A stretch of DNA of 64,000 bases, taken from positions 81,427 to 145,426 of the forward strand of contig JALSSV010000063.1 in NCBI GenBank assembly GCA_026984045.1, given 5' to 3'. The notes under the pieces are model-generated. The model searched no databases, was not told the origin of the DNA, and worked only from the letters and a program-made list of their open reading frames with translations. This document shows, piece by piece, positions 46,066-54,882 of the stretch (within the stretch, counting starts at the first letter, position 1; every line of letters begins with the position of its first letter). Source of the stretch: Chromatiales bacterium. GTDB taxonomy: Bacteria > Pseudomonadota > Gammaproteobacteria > UBA6429 > Thiohalophilaceae. The position numbers and the translations under genes were made by a program.

Positions 46066-46070
46066 CTACC
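45992..46070. repeat. Palindromic repeat overlapping the efflux gene stop codon
   Basis: The left arm 45992-46024 (GGTAGCGCGGATGAAGCGC and onward to CCGGGG) and the reverse complement of 46032-46070 (GGTAGCCCGGTTGCGGATC and onward) match imperfectly and fold into a long hairpin. The right end, GGTAGC on the minus strand, provides the TAG stop codon of the RND gene. A shorter relative is at 37314-37341. Confidence 0.65.
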
Positions 46071-49000
46071 TGTCGTCCCTCGCCGCTTTCCCGGCCTGCC
46101 GGCGCAAGACCACCGCGGCGGCGGCGGGAATGGTGAACAGAGTGATCACCGTGGCGAACATCAGGCCCCAGGAGAGCGCCAGGGCCATGGGCATGACGAA
46201 GGGATCGGAGCCGCCCCAGCCGTAGGCGGTGGGCAACAGACCCACCACCGTGGTGGTGGCGGTGAGGATCACCGCGCGCAGGCGGCGCCGGCCGGCAAGA
46301 AGGATGGCCTCGCGCAGCGCCATTCCGTCGGCCAGGGCGCGCTGCACGAACACCAGCAGCACCAGTGAGCTGTTGACCACCACTCCGGTCAGGGCCACCA
46401 TGCCCATCAGGGCGAAAAAGGACAACGGCATGGGCTGCCAGAAGTGATCGTGCAGCCAGAAACTGATGATGATCCCGATGATGCCGAAGGGAATCGCCAG
46501 CATGACCAGCAGCGGGTAGGTGAGGTTGTTGAACTGGATGGCCAGGATGAAGAAGATCCCCACCAGGGCGAAGAGGAAGGAAATCTTCAGATCCAGCACC
46601 GACTCCTCGTTCTTCTCCTCTTCTCCACCGTACTTGATCTTCACCTTGCCGGCCTCCTCGCCCAGCCATTCGGCTTCGCTGGCCTTCACTTGCGCATTCA
46701 GCGCATCGGGGGTGATCACGGCCTCGTCCACGTTGGCCACCACGTTCACCACGCGGATCCCGGCCACGTGGCGGATGGTGGTGTAGCCCGGCTCCGTCAC
46801 CAGGCGGGCGAGCTTGCGCAGGGGCACCAGCCCGCCCCGGAAGTTGGGCAGTTTCAGATCCAGCAGTTGCTGCAGCTTCTCGCGGCCATCGTCAGGGTAA
46901 TGGATGGTCACGTCCACCTCTTCGGTGCCGATCCGGGTGGTGCTCACCCGCAGGCCGTCGATGGCCGCCCGCACATGGCTGGCCACGGTGGCCAGGTCGA
47001 TCCCCACGTAGGCGGCCAGCTTGCGATCCAGCACCACACGCAGCTCGTCCTCGCCCCGTTCCAGGCCGCTCTCCACCGAGGTGACGCCGTCGATGGCCTG
47101 CACCCGGGCCATCAGGCGATTGGCCACCCGCTCGTTGACCCGGTTGTCGTTGGAGCTGATTTCCACTTCCAGGGCGCGGCCGGTGGGCGGGCCGTGCTTG
47201 ACCTCGTCGAAGGCCATGACCAGGTCGGGGAATTTTGGCGGCACGATGTGGGAAATCCGCCGCAGATCGTCGATCACGTCGTGCTCGGGACGAGAGACGG
47301 CCGGGATGTAGGTCACCCGGATCTGGCCGAAGCGGCTGCCGCGCTGGGTGAGCGGATCGCCGCCGTCCTTGGCGATCTGGCCGCTGGAGAGCAGGGTCGC
47401 CTCGAGATACTTCGGATCGATGTGTTCACGGATGGCCACGTCGACCTTGCGCAGGTGATCACGCATCTGCTCCAGGCTGGTGCCGGGCGGCGCGGTGATG
47501 CGCACCACGAACTGATCGATGCCGGTGGCCGGGAACAGGACGAAGGGCATGCGCTTGGCCAGCATCACCGCCCCCGCGAGCATGGCCACCGAGACCAGCA
47601 GGGTCAGCCAGCGCCAGTCCACGGCGAAGGCCAGCACCCGGGCATAGACGTTCTCCAGCCACTGCAGCCAGCGTCGCTCCCCCACCTTGTGCGCCGGATT
47701 GGTGAAGTGGCGCACGTGGTTGGGCAGGATCAGGAAGGATTCCAGCCAGGAGAAGACCAGCAGGGTGATCACCACCACCGGGATCGAGACGATGAACTTG
47801 CCGATGAGCCCCGACATGAACATCAGCGGCACGAAGGCCACGATGGTGGTCATCACGGTGGCGGTCACCGGCCCCAGCAGTTCCTTCGCCCCACGCACCG
47901 CCGCCGTGTGGGGTTCCATGCCCTGCTCCATGTGCCAGGTGATGTTCTCGCCGATGATGATGGCGTCGTCCACCAGCATGCCCAGCACCATGATGAAGCC
48001 GAGCATCGACACCAGGTTGATGGTGATGCCGGTGGCATAGAGCACGAACAGGCCCGAGGCGAAGACGATGGGCAGCCCCCAGGTGGTGGTCAGGGCCACC
48101 GAGGGGCGCAGGAACAGCAGCAGCGAGAAGAACACCAGCACCAGCCCCACCAGGCCGTTGTTGGTCAGCACACCCAGGCGCAGACGGGTGTTGGCCGAGA
48201 AATCCTGGAAGGTGGTGTGTTCGATGTCGTCACCATAGCGGTCGTGCAGGGTAGCCAGATAGGCATGGATGCGATCCACCGTGTCGATGATGTCGGCATG
48301 GGACTTCTTCATGATGATGAAGTTGAGTGCCGGCGTACCCATCATCTCGTAGTAGAAACGGGCCTTTTCCAGGTCCTCGGTCACGGTGGCCACGTCGCCG
48401 AGGGTCACGCCCTCGCCCCGTTCGTTGGCCCGCAGCACCAGGGTGCGCACGTCGTCCGGCTTCTGGAACTGGCCGACGATGCGCACTGCCTTCTGCCCTT
48501 CCGGCGTCTCCAGCTCGCCACCGGGCGCATTGAGGTTCCAGCCGGTGAGCAGCTTCTGGATGTCCCCCACCGCGATACGGTGTTTCTGGAGTTTGCGGGG
48601 ATCGACGGTGATCCGGATCTCCTGGCGCCGATCTCCCTGGACCTGGATCCGACCCACGCCGGGGATGGCCAGCAGATCGTCCTCGATGCGGTCGCCGAGG
48701 CGCTTGAGCGCCAGCGGGCTGCGCGGCGCCGAGATGGCCACGTTGATGACCGGGATCATCTTGCCGTCGATCTCCAGCACCGAGGGATCACTGGGCAGAT
48801 CGCTGGGCAGGCTGGCCCGATCCACCGCCAGTTGTACGTCACTGACGATCCGGCTGCGGTTGGAGGCTTCCGGATCCAGTTCCAGGATGATGCGCCCCGA
48901 ACCGGGAAAGGCGATGGAGGTCATCTTGTCGATGCCATCCACCGACTTGAGTTCCTGCTCGATGGGCGTGATCACCAACCGCTCCACTTCCTCGGGCGTG

Positions 49001-49155
49001 GCGCCGGGATAACGGCTGTCGATCTGCACCTTGTCGAGATTGACGTTGGGGAAGGCCTCGCGGTTGATCTTGAGCCCGGCCCAAATCCCCAGCCCCAGCA
49101 GAAACAGCGAGACGAGATTGATCAGCAAACCGCGCTCGGCGAAGAAACGAATCAT
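46066..49155 (-). CDS. RND-family efflux permease (AcrB/HAE1 type)
   Basis: 1029-aa inner-membrane proton-driven exporter with twelve predicted helices and two large periplasmic loops. Helix 4 has the proton-relay motif GMLVDDAIIIGEN with twin Asp. N-terminal FPNVNLDKVQID and PGATPEEVE are typical of the family. It resembles the divergent RND pumps of environmental proteobacteria rather than AcrB itself; substrates are unknown. It overlaps the TolC-like gene by ATGA and follows a TetR gene. No membrane-fusion protein gene is present in the unit. The stop codon is embedded in a dispersed repeat. Confidence 0.94.
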   Translation of the reverse strand: MIRFFAERGLLINLVSLFLLGLGIWAGLKINREAFPNVNLDKVQIDSRYPGATPEEVERLVITPIEQELKSVDGIDKMTSIAFPGSGRIILELDPEASNRSRIVSDVQLAVDRASLPSDLPSDPSVLEIDGKMIPVINVAISAPRSPLALKRLGDRIEDDLLAIPGVGRIQVQGDRRQEIRITVDPRKLQKHRIAVGDIQKLLTGWNLNAPGGELETPEGQKAVRIVGQFQKPDDVRTLVLRANERGEGVTLGDVATVTEDLEKARFYYEMMGTPALNFIIMKKSHADIIDTVDRIHAYLATLHDRYGDDIEHTTFQDFSANTRLRLGVLTNNGLVGLVLVFFSLLLFLRPSVALTTTWGLPIVFASGLFVLYATGITINLVSMLGFIMVLGMLVDDAIIIGENITWHMEQGMEPHTAAVRGAKELLGPVTATVMTTIVAFVPLMFMSGLIGKFIVSIPVVVITLLVFSWLESFLILPNHVRHFTNPAHKVGERRWLQWLENVYARVLAFAVDWRWLTLLVSVAMLAGAVMLAKRMPFVLFPATGIDQFVVRITAPPGTSLEQMRDHLRKVDVAIREHIDPKYLEATLLSSGQIAKDGGDPLTQRGSRFGQIRVTYIPAVSRPEHDVIDDLRRISHIVPPKFPDLVMAFDEVKHGPPTGRALEVEISSNDNRVNERVANRLMARVQAIDGVTSVESGLERGEDELRVVLDRKLAAYVGIDLATVASHVRAAIDGLRVSTTRIGTEEVDVTIHYPDDGREKLQQLLDLKLPNFRGGLVPLRKLARLVTEPGYTTIRHVAGIRVVNVVANVDEAVITPDALNAQVKASEAEWLGEEAGKVKIKYGGEEEKNEESVLDLKISFLFALVGIFFILAIQFNNLTYPLLVMLAIPFGIIGIIISFWLHDHFWQPMPLSFFALMGMVALTGVVVNSSLVLLVFVQRALADGMALREAILLAGRRRLRAVILTATTTVVGLLPTAYGWGGSDPFVMPMALALSWGLMFATVITLFTIPAAAAVVLRRQAGKAARDDR

Positions 49156-50621
49156 GGCGTGGTGCTCCCGTTCACGTGCACATCGACATGCTGCCAGATT
49201 CGCCCACGCAGGATGTCCAACTCCCGGGCCCGCTGGGCATATTCGATCCGCTGTTGCTGGAGGGCGAAACGGGCGGCCTGCAACTCGTTCTCGAACTGGA
49301 TCAGGCGATCGGTGGTGAAACGGCCCTCACGATAGAGTTCCAGCGCTTCATCGAACTTGCGCTGTTCACTGCGCAGACGGGTCTCGTAGGCATCCAGTGC
49401 CTTGCGTGCCGCGCTCAGTTCGCCGACCAGACCGGCGAGCCGGTAGCGCAGATCGTCACGCACCTTGCGGCTGTCCTCTTCGGCCATGCGCAAATCCAGT
49501 TGCGCCTGATAGATGGCCGCGTCGAAGCCCCGCTTGTCGAGCGCGTTCTGGTATTCCAGCCGAATCCCGCCCGCCACGTCCACTTCACCGACATCACCAA
49601 TTCCGCTGGCCCCGTTGAGGGTGCGGGTGCCGATGGAGGCCACCACGTCGAGCTGATCCCGCCGCGCGTCACGACGGCGTTCCAGCTCGGCCGTGTTCAG
49701 TCGCACCCGCGCCCGGTTGCGCAACAGATCCGGACTGTTGGCCTCGGCCTCCTGCTGGAGTGCCGGCAGGGTCTCCTCGCCCGGCAGGGCCGTCTGCCAT
49801 ACCGGTTTCACCCGGGGCAGGAAAGCCTGTTTCCAGGGGCGCCCCATGAGCCGGTTCAGGTTGGTGCGCATCTGTTCCCAGAGCACTTCCAGCTTGCGCA
49901 TGTCGGAGATTTGCCGCTGCAACTGGGCTTCGGCCTGCAGGCGATCCTTGTCCTCGGCCAGCCCCAGATCGTATCGCTCGCGGATGTAGCGTTTGAGGCG
50001 CCGGGCCCGCTCGACGCCGGCCCGGGCGGTTTCGTAACGGGCGCGCACCGTCGCCAGGCCATAGAACAGCTCCAGGGTCTGCCGGGCCAGCTGTTCCCGC
50101 ACGGCAAGCTGACTGGCTCGCTCGAGCAGCACGCGGGCCTCGGCGCTCACCAGCCCCTGGTGATACTCGGGATTGTCCTGACCGCGGCGCAGGGGGATGC
50201 GGTAGTCGAGATCCAGCCCGGTGCTGTGAGCCGGGTTGGGATAGGCCGGGCTGAAGACCAGTTCACTGTCCTCGTAACGGTAACGGCCGCTGACTCCGAC
50301 ACTCTGCCCGGACGCGAAGCGCCGCTGCAGCCCGGCACTGATCGAAGCCACATCGGACGGGGTGCCCAGAAAGGTCACGTCGCGACTGAGCCCACCATTG
50401 GCCTGCAACACCCAGCCCAGGGAACTTTCCACCCGCAGTTGTTCCTGCCGGGCCTTCTCCACCTGCAGGGCCGCAATGGCCAGGGTGGGATAGGTCTTGA
50501 GGATGGCCTGCAGGGCCTGTTCGTAGGTCAACGCGGGGACGTCCTGCGTCGCGGCCGTGGCCGGCAAGGCCGCAGCCAGAAGCAGGACCAGGACGAGGGA
50601 CAAGCGGGCATTTCGCCTCAT
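49152..50621 (-). CDS. TolC-like outer-membrane efflux protein
   Basis: 489-aa outer-membrane factor. A signal peptide (MRRNARLSLVLVLLLAAALPATAA) precedes two repeats of helical coiled-coil with short barrel strands, as in TolC/OprM. Long Ala/Arg/Glu/Leu-rich helices are visible at about 190-275 and 400-480 (RRLKRYIRERYDLGLAEDKDRLQAE split by repeats). The absence of Cys after the signal peptide argues against a lipoprotein. It lies between tetR and the RND pump with four-base overlaps at both ends, so the three genes are one operon. Confidence 0.88.
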   Translation of the reverse strand: MRRNARLSLVLVLLLAAALPATAATQDVPALTYEQALQAILKTYPTLAIAALQVEKARQEQLRVESSLGWVLQANGGLSRDVTFLGTPSDVASISAGLQRRFASGQSVGVSGRYRYEDSELVFSPAYPNPAHSTGLDLDYRIPLRRGQDNPEYHQGLVSAEARVLLERASQLAVREQLARQTLELFYGLATVRARYETARAGVERARRLKRYIRERYDLGLAEDKDRLQAEAQLQRQISDMRKLEVLWEQMRTNLNRLMGRPWKQAFLPRVKPVWQTALPGEETLPALQQEAEANSPDLLRNRARVRLNTAELERRRDARRDQLDVVASIGTRTLNGASGIGDVGEVDVAGGIRLEYQNALDKRGFDAAIYQAQLDLRMAEEDSRKVRDDLRYRLAGLVGELSAARKALDAYETRLRSEQRKFDEALELYREGRFTTDRLIQFENELQAARFALQQQRIEYAQRARELDILRGRIWQHVDVHVNGSTTP

Positions 50622-51247
50622 GGCGTCTCCTCCCCGGCCAGCAGGCCGTGCAGGAACAGATCGATGTGCTGATCCACGAAGGCCGCCGTGTCCATGGCAT
50701 CGAACCGGGAGAGTGACTGTTTCCAGATGGTGGCGAACACCAGGGGGGCGATCAGGAGACGGCCGGTGAGCAGCGGATCGCAGGGCCGGAACTCGCCCGT
50801 GCCGATTCCCCGTTCGATGACCGAGGCAATCAGGCGGCTGGCACGGGTAATCACCCGCTCGGTGTAGAAGCGTGCCAGTTCCGGGAAGTTGCCCGCCTCG
50901 GCCAGCACCAGCTTGGGCACCCCGCACAGATGACTCTCACCCACCGTCTCCCACCACTGGCGGACGAGCTGCACCAGCAGTTCGCGTGCCGGCCCCTCGT
51001 GCTGGGCGACGAAGAACTCGGCCCGCTCCACTTCGGGCACCACCATGGCCTCCACCAGCGACTTGAACAGTTCTTCCTTGCTGGCGAAATACAGGTATAC
51101 GGTACCCTTGGAGACCCCGGCCCGCCGCGCCACCTCGTCGAGCCGGGTGGCGGCGAAGCCTTTTTCGGCGAACAGCGCAAGGGCCGCCTCCAGGATCTCG
51201 CCCGGACGGTCTTCCTTGCGACGCTGTCGGCGTTGCACTTCGGCCAT
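50618..51247 (-). CDS. TetR-family transcriptional repressor
   Basis: 209-aa regulator. The N-terminal helix-turn-helix (about residues 16-62) has the family pattern ILEAALALFAEKGFAATRLDEVARRAGVSKGTVYLYFASKEELF. The C-terminal helical domain (about 75-205) resembles the AefR/TetR_C type and should bind an unknown ligand. It is the first gene of the efflux operon, so it probably represses itself with the pump. A good palindromic operator lies 33 bases upstream of its start. Confidence 0.93.
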   Translation of the reverse strand: MAEVQRRQRRKEDRPGEILEAALALFAEKGFAATRLDEVARRAGVSKGTVYLYFASKEELFKSLVEAMVVPEVERAEFFVAQHEGPARELLVQLVRQWWETVGESHLCGVPKLVLAEAGNFPELARFYTERVITRASRLIASVIERGIGTGEFRPCDPLLTGRLLIAPLVFATIWKQSLSRFDAMDTAAFVDQHIDLFLHGLLAGEETP

Positions 51248-51279
51248 GCTTCGAATCCCCTTCGCAAATATGGATACTG

Positions 51280-51293
51280 ACTGACTGGTCAGT
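51280..51293. promoter_or_regulatory. Probable TetR operator of the efflux operon
   Basis: ACTGAC-TG-GTCAGT is a perfect palindrome with a two-base centre. It is extended by a further TGACTGA overlap on the left. It lies between the TetR start and upstream AT-rich sequence, where the promoter must be. The half-site resembles operators of many TetR proteins (TGACTGACYRGTCA type). Confidence 0.65.
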
Positions 51294-51355
51294 TATTTAA
51301 TCCGTTTTGGCGATGGGGATCAAGCCGTTTCGGGAAAAAGCGGGAAACACAAAGC

Positions 51356-51384
51356 AAAAAGGCCCCGACCTTGCGGTCGGAGCC
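51356..51384 (-). terminator. Intrinsic terminator after tRNA-Glu
   Basis: Read leftward, GGCTCCGACC (51375-51384) pairs with GGTCGGGGCC (51361-51370) around a GCAA tetraloop, followed by TTTTT (51356-51360). It lies ten bases downstream of the tRNA-Glu 3' end. Confidence 0.88.
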
Positions 51385-51393
51385 TTGCGTGGA

Positions 51394-51470
51394 TGGCGTC
51401 CCCAAGGGGATTCGAACCCCTGTTGCCGCCGTGAAAGGGCGGTGTCCTAGGCCAACTAGACGATGGGGAC
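51394..51470 (-). tRNA. tRNA-Glu (anticodon UUC)
   Basis: The minus strand folds as a standard cloverleaf: acceptor GTCCCCA pairing with TGGGGAC, D-arm, anticodon stem CCGCC/GGCGG with loop CTTTCAC (anticodon TTC), T-arm with GGTTCGAATCC, and an encoded CCA end (51394-51396). It is the last gene of the tRNA-Ala - small protein - tRNA-Glu unit and is followed by an intrinsic terminator. Confidence 0.97.
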
Positions 51471-51480
51471 GAAAAACGGT

Positions 51481-51678
51481 TCAGTTTTCGTCGTCGCTGC
51501 GTCCGCCAAGCTGGGCGGCGACGGTGCCGGCCAGCATGACGACGAAGCCGAAGGGAACCAGGGTCAGCCCGTTGATGGCCGTCTCCTGCCTGCCCATGAA
51601 CATCGCCGTGAAGCCAACGACCAGGCCAACGGTCGTCATGGCGATGCCGGTATAAACGGCGAGGCGTCCTGTGCGCAT
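51481..51678 (-). CDS. Small two-helix membrane protein between tRNA genes
   Basis: 65-aa protein with two hydrophobic segments (about residues 8-28, VYTGIAMTTVGLVVGFTAMF, and 35-56, AINGLTLVPFGFVVMLAGTV) and an acidic C-terminus (GGRSDDEN). The start has a good GGAGAGA ribosome-binding site five bases away. No known family was recognised. It lies 33 bases after tRNA-Ala and 10 bases before tRNA-Glu on the same strand, so it must be transcribed with them and released by tRNA processing. Confidence 0.65.
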   Translation of the reverse strand: MRTGRLAVYTGIAMTTVGLVVGFTAMFMGRQETAINGLTLVPFGFVVMLAGTVAAQLGGRSDDEN

Positions 51679-51711
51679 GGCGTCTCTCCAGTGCGAACCC
51701 TTGCCGGAATC

Positions 51712-51787
<76 letters not shown>

Positions 51788-51802
51788 GAATCGAGAGCGC
51801 GC

Positions 51803-51831
51803 AATTTACGCGAGAGCGCCTTTCAAGTCAA
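51803..51831 (-). promoter_or_regulatory. Sigma-70 promoter of the tRNA-Ala unit
   Basis: On the minus strand TTGACT (51826-51831) and TAAATT (51803-51808) are separated by exactly 17 bases, followed by the GC-rich discriminator GCGCGC. The start of transcription should be about eight bases before the tRNA. The discriminator predicts stringent control. Confidence 0.85.
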
Positions 51832-51973
51832 CTCCCTGCGGGCAGATTTTTTGTGCGCATGCGGGGCACGTTCGCGCTCTTGCTCACCACCTGCAGGCCC
51901 CTTTGGCGGCCTTCACTGGCCGGCAATCCCGCCCTGGGATACCATCCGTTTTCCTGCACCAACCCGCACTGCC

Positions 51974-52489
51974 ATGAACGATCCCGTCAAGCAATTCGAT
52001 GCCCGGATGCTGGAAGCCCTCGTCGCCACGGCCCGTGAAACCCCGCGCGGGCGAGCGCACCACAACGTGCATCAAAGCCTCGAGGCGCCGGTTCAACGCC
52101 TGTTCATCGCCCTGGAGCCCCGAACCTACATTCCGCCCCACCGGCACCTGCAGCCGCCCAAGTGGGAGTTCCTGCTCCTCGTCAGTGGTGCGCTGGATCT
52201 GCTGATCTTCGACGACCACGGACGGGTCTGGCAGCGCCTCTGCCTGTCGCCCACGGAAACCCGTGCGGTGGAACTGCCGGCGGGCACCTGGCACACCTAT
52301 GACTGCCGGGCATCGGGTACCGTGGTCCTGGAGATCAAGGAAGGGCCGTACACACCCACCCCGGACGAGGATTTCGCGCCGTGGGCGCCACGGGAGAACG
52401 ATCCGGCCGCTGCGGCATTCCGTGAAGCGTTGCGAGCAGCCCGCCCGGGCAAGCGGTCCGCCGCGCCCCCCTCAACCGAAGGAGAATGA
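51974..52489 (+). CDS. WbuC-like cupin-fold metalloprotein
   Basis: 171-aa protein with a single cupin domain of the WbuC type. The metal motif region reads PPHRHLQPPKWEFLLLVSG (about residues 54-72), with a later His in GTWHTYD. WbuC was named from O-antigen clusters, but members also occur elsewhere and the reaction is not known. The ATG follows the tRNA-Ala promoter region on the other strand. The downstream ACT-domain gene starts four bases after its stop. Confidence 0.8.
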   Translation: MNDPVKQFDARMLEALVATARETPRGRAHHNVHQSLEAPVQRLFIALEPRTYIPPHRHLQPPKWEFLLLVSGALDLLIFDDHGRVWQRLCLSPTETRAVELPAGTWHTYDCRASGTVVLEIKEGPYTPTPDEDFAPWAPRENDPAAAAFREALRAARPGKRSAAPPSTEGE

Positions 52490-52493
52490 CGCC

Positions 52494-53024
52494 GTGTCCG
52501 AACAACTGGTGATGACCGCCCTGGGCCAGGATCGCCCCGGCATCGTCGACGCCCTGAGCAAGGCCCTTGCCTCGCGCCGGCTCAACATCGAGGACAGCCG
52601 CATGAGCGTTCTGGGCGGCGAGTTCGCCGTGATGCTGTTGATCCGCGGCGAGAGCGCGGCCGTCGACGCCTTCCTGGCCGATCTGCCCGCCCTCGAGGAA
52701 CAACTCGGCATGCGGCTCCTGGCCCGCACCACCACCCCGCCGTCCGAGCGTACCGATCTCGTGCCCTGCCGGGTGGACGCGGTGGCCATGGATCATCCGG
52801 GCATCGTGCACGAGCTGGCGCGCTTCTTCTCGCAGCGCGAGATCAACATCGTGGAGCTGGAAACGGAGAGCCAGCCCGCCGCCCATACCGGCACACCCAT
52901 GTTCTCCATGCGCATGGTCATCGGCGTGCCCGCCGATCAGTCGATCGCCCGCCTGCGGGACGCCTTTCTCGCCCACTGCGACGATCTGAACCTGGACGCC
53001 ACGCTGACGGTGATCGGGCGCTGA
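52494..53024 (+). CDS. GcvR-like ACT-domain regulator
   Basis: 176-aa protein with two ACT domains: residues about 3-80 start VMTALGQDRPGIVDALSKAL, and about 90-170 start CRVDAVAMDHPGIVHELARFF. This arrangement matches the glycine-cleavage regulator GcvR, which binds the activator GcvA when glycine is low, and related amino-acid-sensing proteins. No gcv genes are in the window, so the target is uncertain. The start is GTG with AAGGAG nine bases upstream. Confidence 0.8.
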   Translation: MSEQLVMTALGQDRPGIVDALSKALASRRLNIEDSRMSVLGGEFAVMLLIRGESAAVDAFLADLPALEEQLGMRLLARTTTPPSERTDLVPCRVDAVAMDHPGIVHELARFFSQREINIVELETESQPAAHTGTPMFSMRMVIGVPADQSIARLRDAFLAHCDDLNLDATLTVIGR

Positions 53025-53151
53025 TTGCCAGCCGCCCCAAGCAACCGCGATCGGCAGGCGCGGCGAAGGCCGCAAAGAAACGGGACAGGTAACGGGGGAC
53101 AAGGACAAGCCGCGGTTCCGAACCCCGAATTACCTCGTCCCTCGTTCCGGA

Positions 53152-54837
53152 TTACGCGCCTTGGCGCGCAATCTTGGCCCAGGTGTCGCGCAGGGTCATG
53201 GTGCGGTTGAAGATCGGTTCTTCGTGGCCGCTGTCGCGGCAGAAGTAGCCTTCGCGCTCGAACTGGAAGGTCTCGCCGGGGGCGGCCTCGCCGAGGCTGG
53301 CTTCGAGGTAGCAGTGGGTCAGGGTGCGCAGGGAATCGGGGTTCAGGCAGTCTTTCCAGGTTCTGTCGGGGCCGGCCCGCTCGGGGGTGGGATGATCGAA
53401 GAGGCGGTCGTAGAGGCGCACTTCGGCGCGCACCGCGGTCCCGGCCTCCACCCAGTGGATCACGCCCTTGACCTTGCGATCCGGCGGGTTGGCGCCGAGG
53501 GTGTCGGGATCGTAGCTGCAGCGCAGTTCGATGATCTCGCCCGCCTCGTCCTTGATCACCTCGTCGCAGCGGATCACGTAGGCGTTGCGCAGCCGCACCT
53601 CGCCACCGGCCACCAGGCGTTTCCACTTCTTGTTGGGCGCCACTTCCACGAAGTCGTTGCGGTCGATGTACAGCTCGCGGCCGAACGTCAGCTCGCGGGT
53701 GCCCATGGCCTCGTTCTGGGGGTGATTGGGGGCGGTGAGGGTTTCATGCTGCCCTTCCGGATAGTTGGTGATGACCACCTTGAGCGGATGCAGCACCGCC
53801 ATGCGCCGGGGCGCGCTGACGTTGAGGGCGTCGCGCACGCAGTTCTCCAGCAGCGCCATCTCCACGAAGTTCTCCGACTTGGTGACGCCGATCCGGGAAC
53901 AGAAGTCGCGGATCGCCTCGGGCGGAAAGCCCCGGCGGCGCATGCCGGCCAGGGTGGGCATGCGCGGATCGTCCCAGCCCTCCACGTGGCCCTCTTCCAC
54001 CAGTTCGGTCAGCTTGCGTTTGCTGACCACCGTATATTCGAGCACCAGGCGCGAAAACTCGATCTGCTGGGGATGACAGGGGGTTTCCAGCTCGTCCAGA
54101 AACCAGTCGTAGAGGGGCCGGTGATCCTCGAACTCCAGGGTGCAGAGGGAATGGGTGATGCCCTCGATGGCGTCCGACAGGCAGTGGGTGAAATCATACA
54201 TGGGATAGATGACCCACTCGGCGCCGGTCTGGTGATGCACGGCGCCACGCCGGATGCGGTAGATGATGGGGTCCCGCAGGTTGAGGTTGGGCGAGGCCAT
54301 GTCGATCTTCGCCCGCAGCACCCGGCTGCCGTCCTCGAATTCACCGGCGCGCATGCGGGCGAAGAGATCCAGGTTTTCCTCCACGCTGCGATCCCGCCAG
54401 GGACTGTTGCGCCCCGGCTCGGTGAGCGTGCCGCGGTATTCGCGGATCTCCTCCATGCTCAGGTCGCAGACATAGGCCTTGCCCTTCCTGATGAGCTGCA
54501 CCGCATAGTCGTAGAGCTGCTCGAAGTAGTCGGAGGCATAGTAGAGGCGCTCGCCCCAGTCGTAGCCGAGCCAGCGCACGTCGCGCTGGATGGCTTCCAC
54601 GTATTCGATGTTCTCCTTGTGGGGGTTGGTATCGTCGAAACGCAGATTGCAGGTGCCCCCGTAATCGGCGGCGATGCCGAAATTCAGCCAGATGGACTTG
54701 GCATGGCCGATGTGCAGATAGCCGTTGGGCTCCGGCGGAAAACGGGTGGCCACGGTCTGGTGCTTGCCGGTCTTCAGATCGTGCTCGATGATCTGGCGGA
54801 TGAAGTTGCTCGGCCGTTCGGGCGTCTCGTTGCTCAT
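53152..54837 (-). CDS. glnS: Glutaminyl-tRNA synthetase
   Basis: Class I aminoacyl-tRNA synthetase for glutamine. The 561-aa protein has the HIGH motif in [18 protein letters not shown] (about residues 36-53), the tRNA-Gln binding DDTNPHKE segment, and the KMSKS equivalent VVSKRKL (about 271). The C-terminal anticodon-binding beta-barrels end at about residue 555. It lies 45 bases downstream of gltX in the same direction, so the two related synthetases are probably co-transcribed. Confidence 0.98.
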   Translation of the reverse strand: MSNETPERPSNFIRQIIEHDLKTGKHQTVATRFPPEPNGYLHIGHAKSIWLNFGIAADYGGTCNLRFDDTNPHKENIEYVEAIQRDVRWLGYDWGERLYYASDYFEQLYDYAVQLIRKGKAYVCDLSMEEIREYRGTLTEPGRNSPWRDRSVEENLDLFARMRAGEFEDGSRVLRAKIDMASPNLNLRDPIIYRIRRGAVHHQTGAEWVIYPMYDFTHCLSDAIEGITHSLCTLEFEDHRPLYDWFLDELETPCHPQQIEFSRLVLEYTVVSKRKLTELVEEGHVEGWDDPRMPTLAGMRRRGFPPEAIRDFCSRIGVTKSENFVEMALLENCVRDALNVSAPRRMAVLHPLKVVITNYPEGQHETLTAPNHPQNEAMGTRELTFGRELYIDRNDFVEVAPNKKWKRLVAGGEVRLRNAYVIRCDEVIKDEAGEIIELRCSYDPDTLGANPPDRKVKGVIHWVEAGTAVRAEVRLYDRLFDHPTPERAGPDRTWKDCLNPDSLRTLTHCYLEASLGEAAPGETFQFEREGYFCRDSGHEEPIFNRTMTLRDTWAKIARQGA

Positions 54838-54882
54838 GGTGTTCCTGATTTGCCTGCCTGTGGGAAGGTTTGCGGAGGGGGC

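Noticed and set aside
46444..49335. Long rightward frame opposite the RND pump
   Set aside because: His/Gln/Asp-rich antisense translation of a membrane protein; no motif or ribosome-binding site.
53025..53151. Possible repeat or terminator between the GcvR-like gene and glnS
   Set aside because: There are vague GGGACAGG/ACGAGGGACGAG similarities, but no stem I could pair convincingly.
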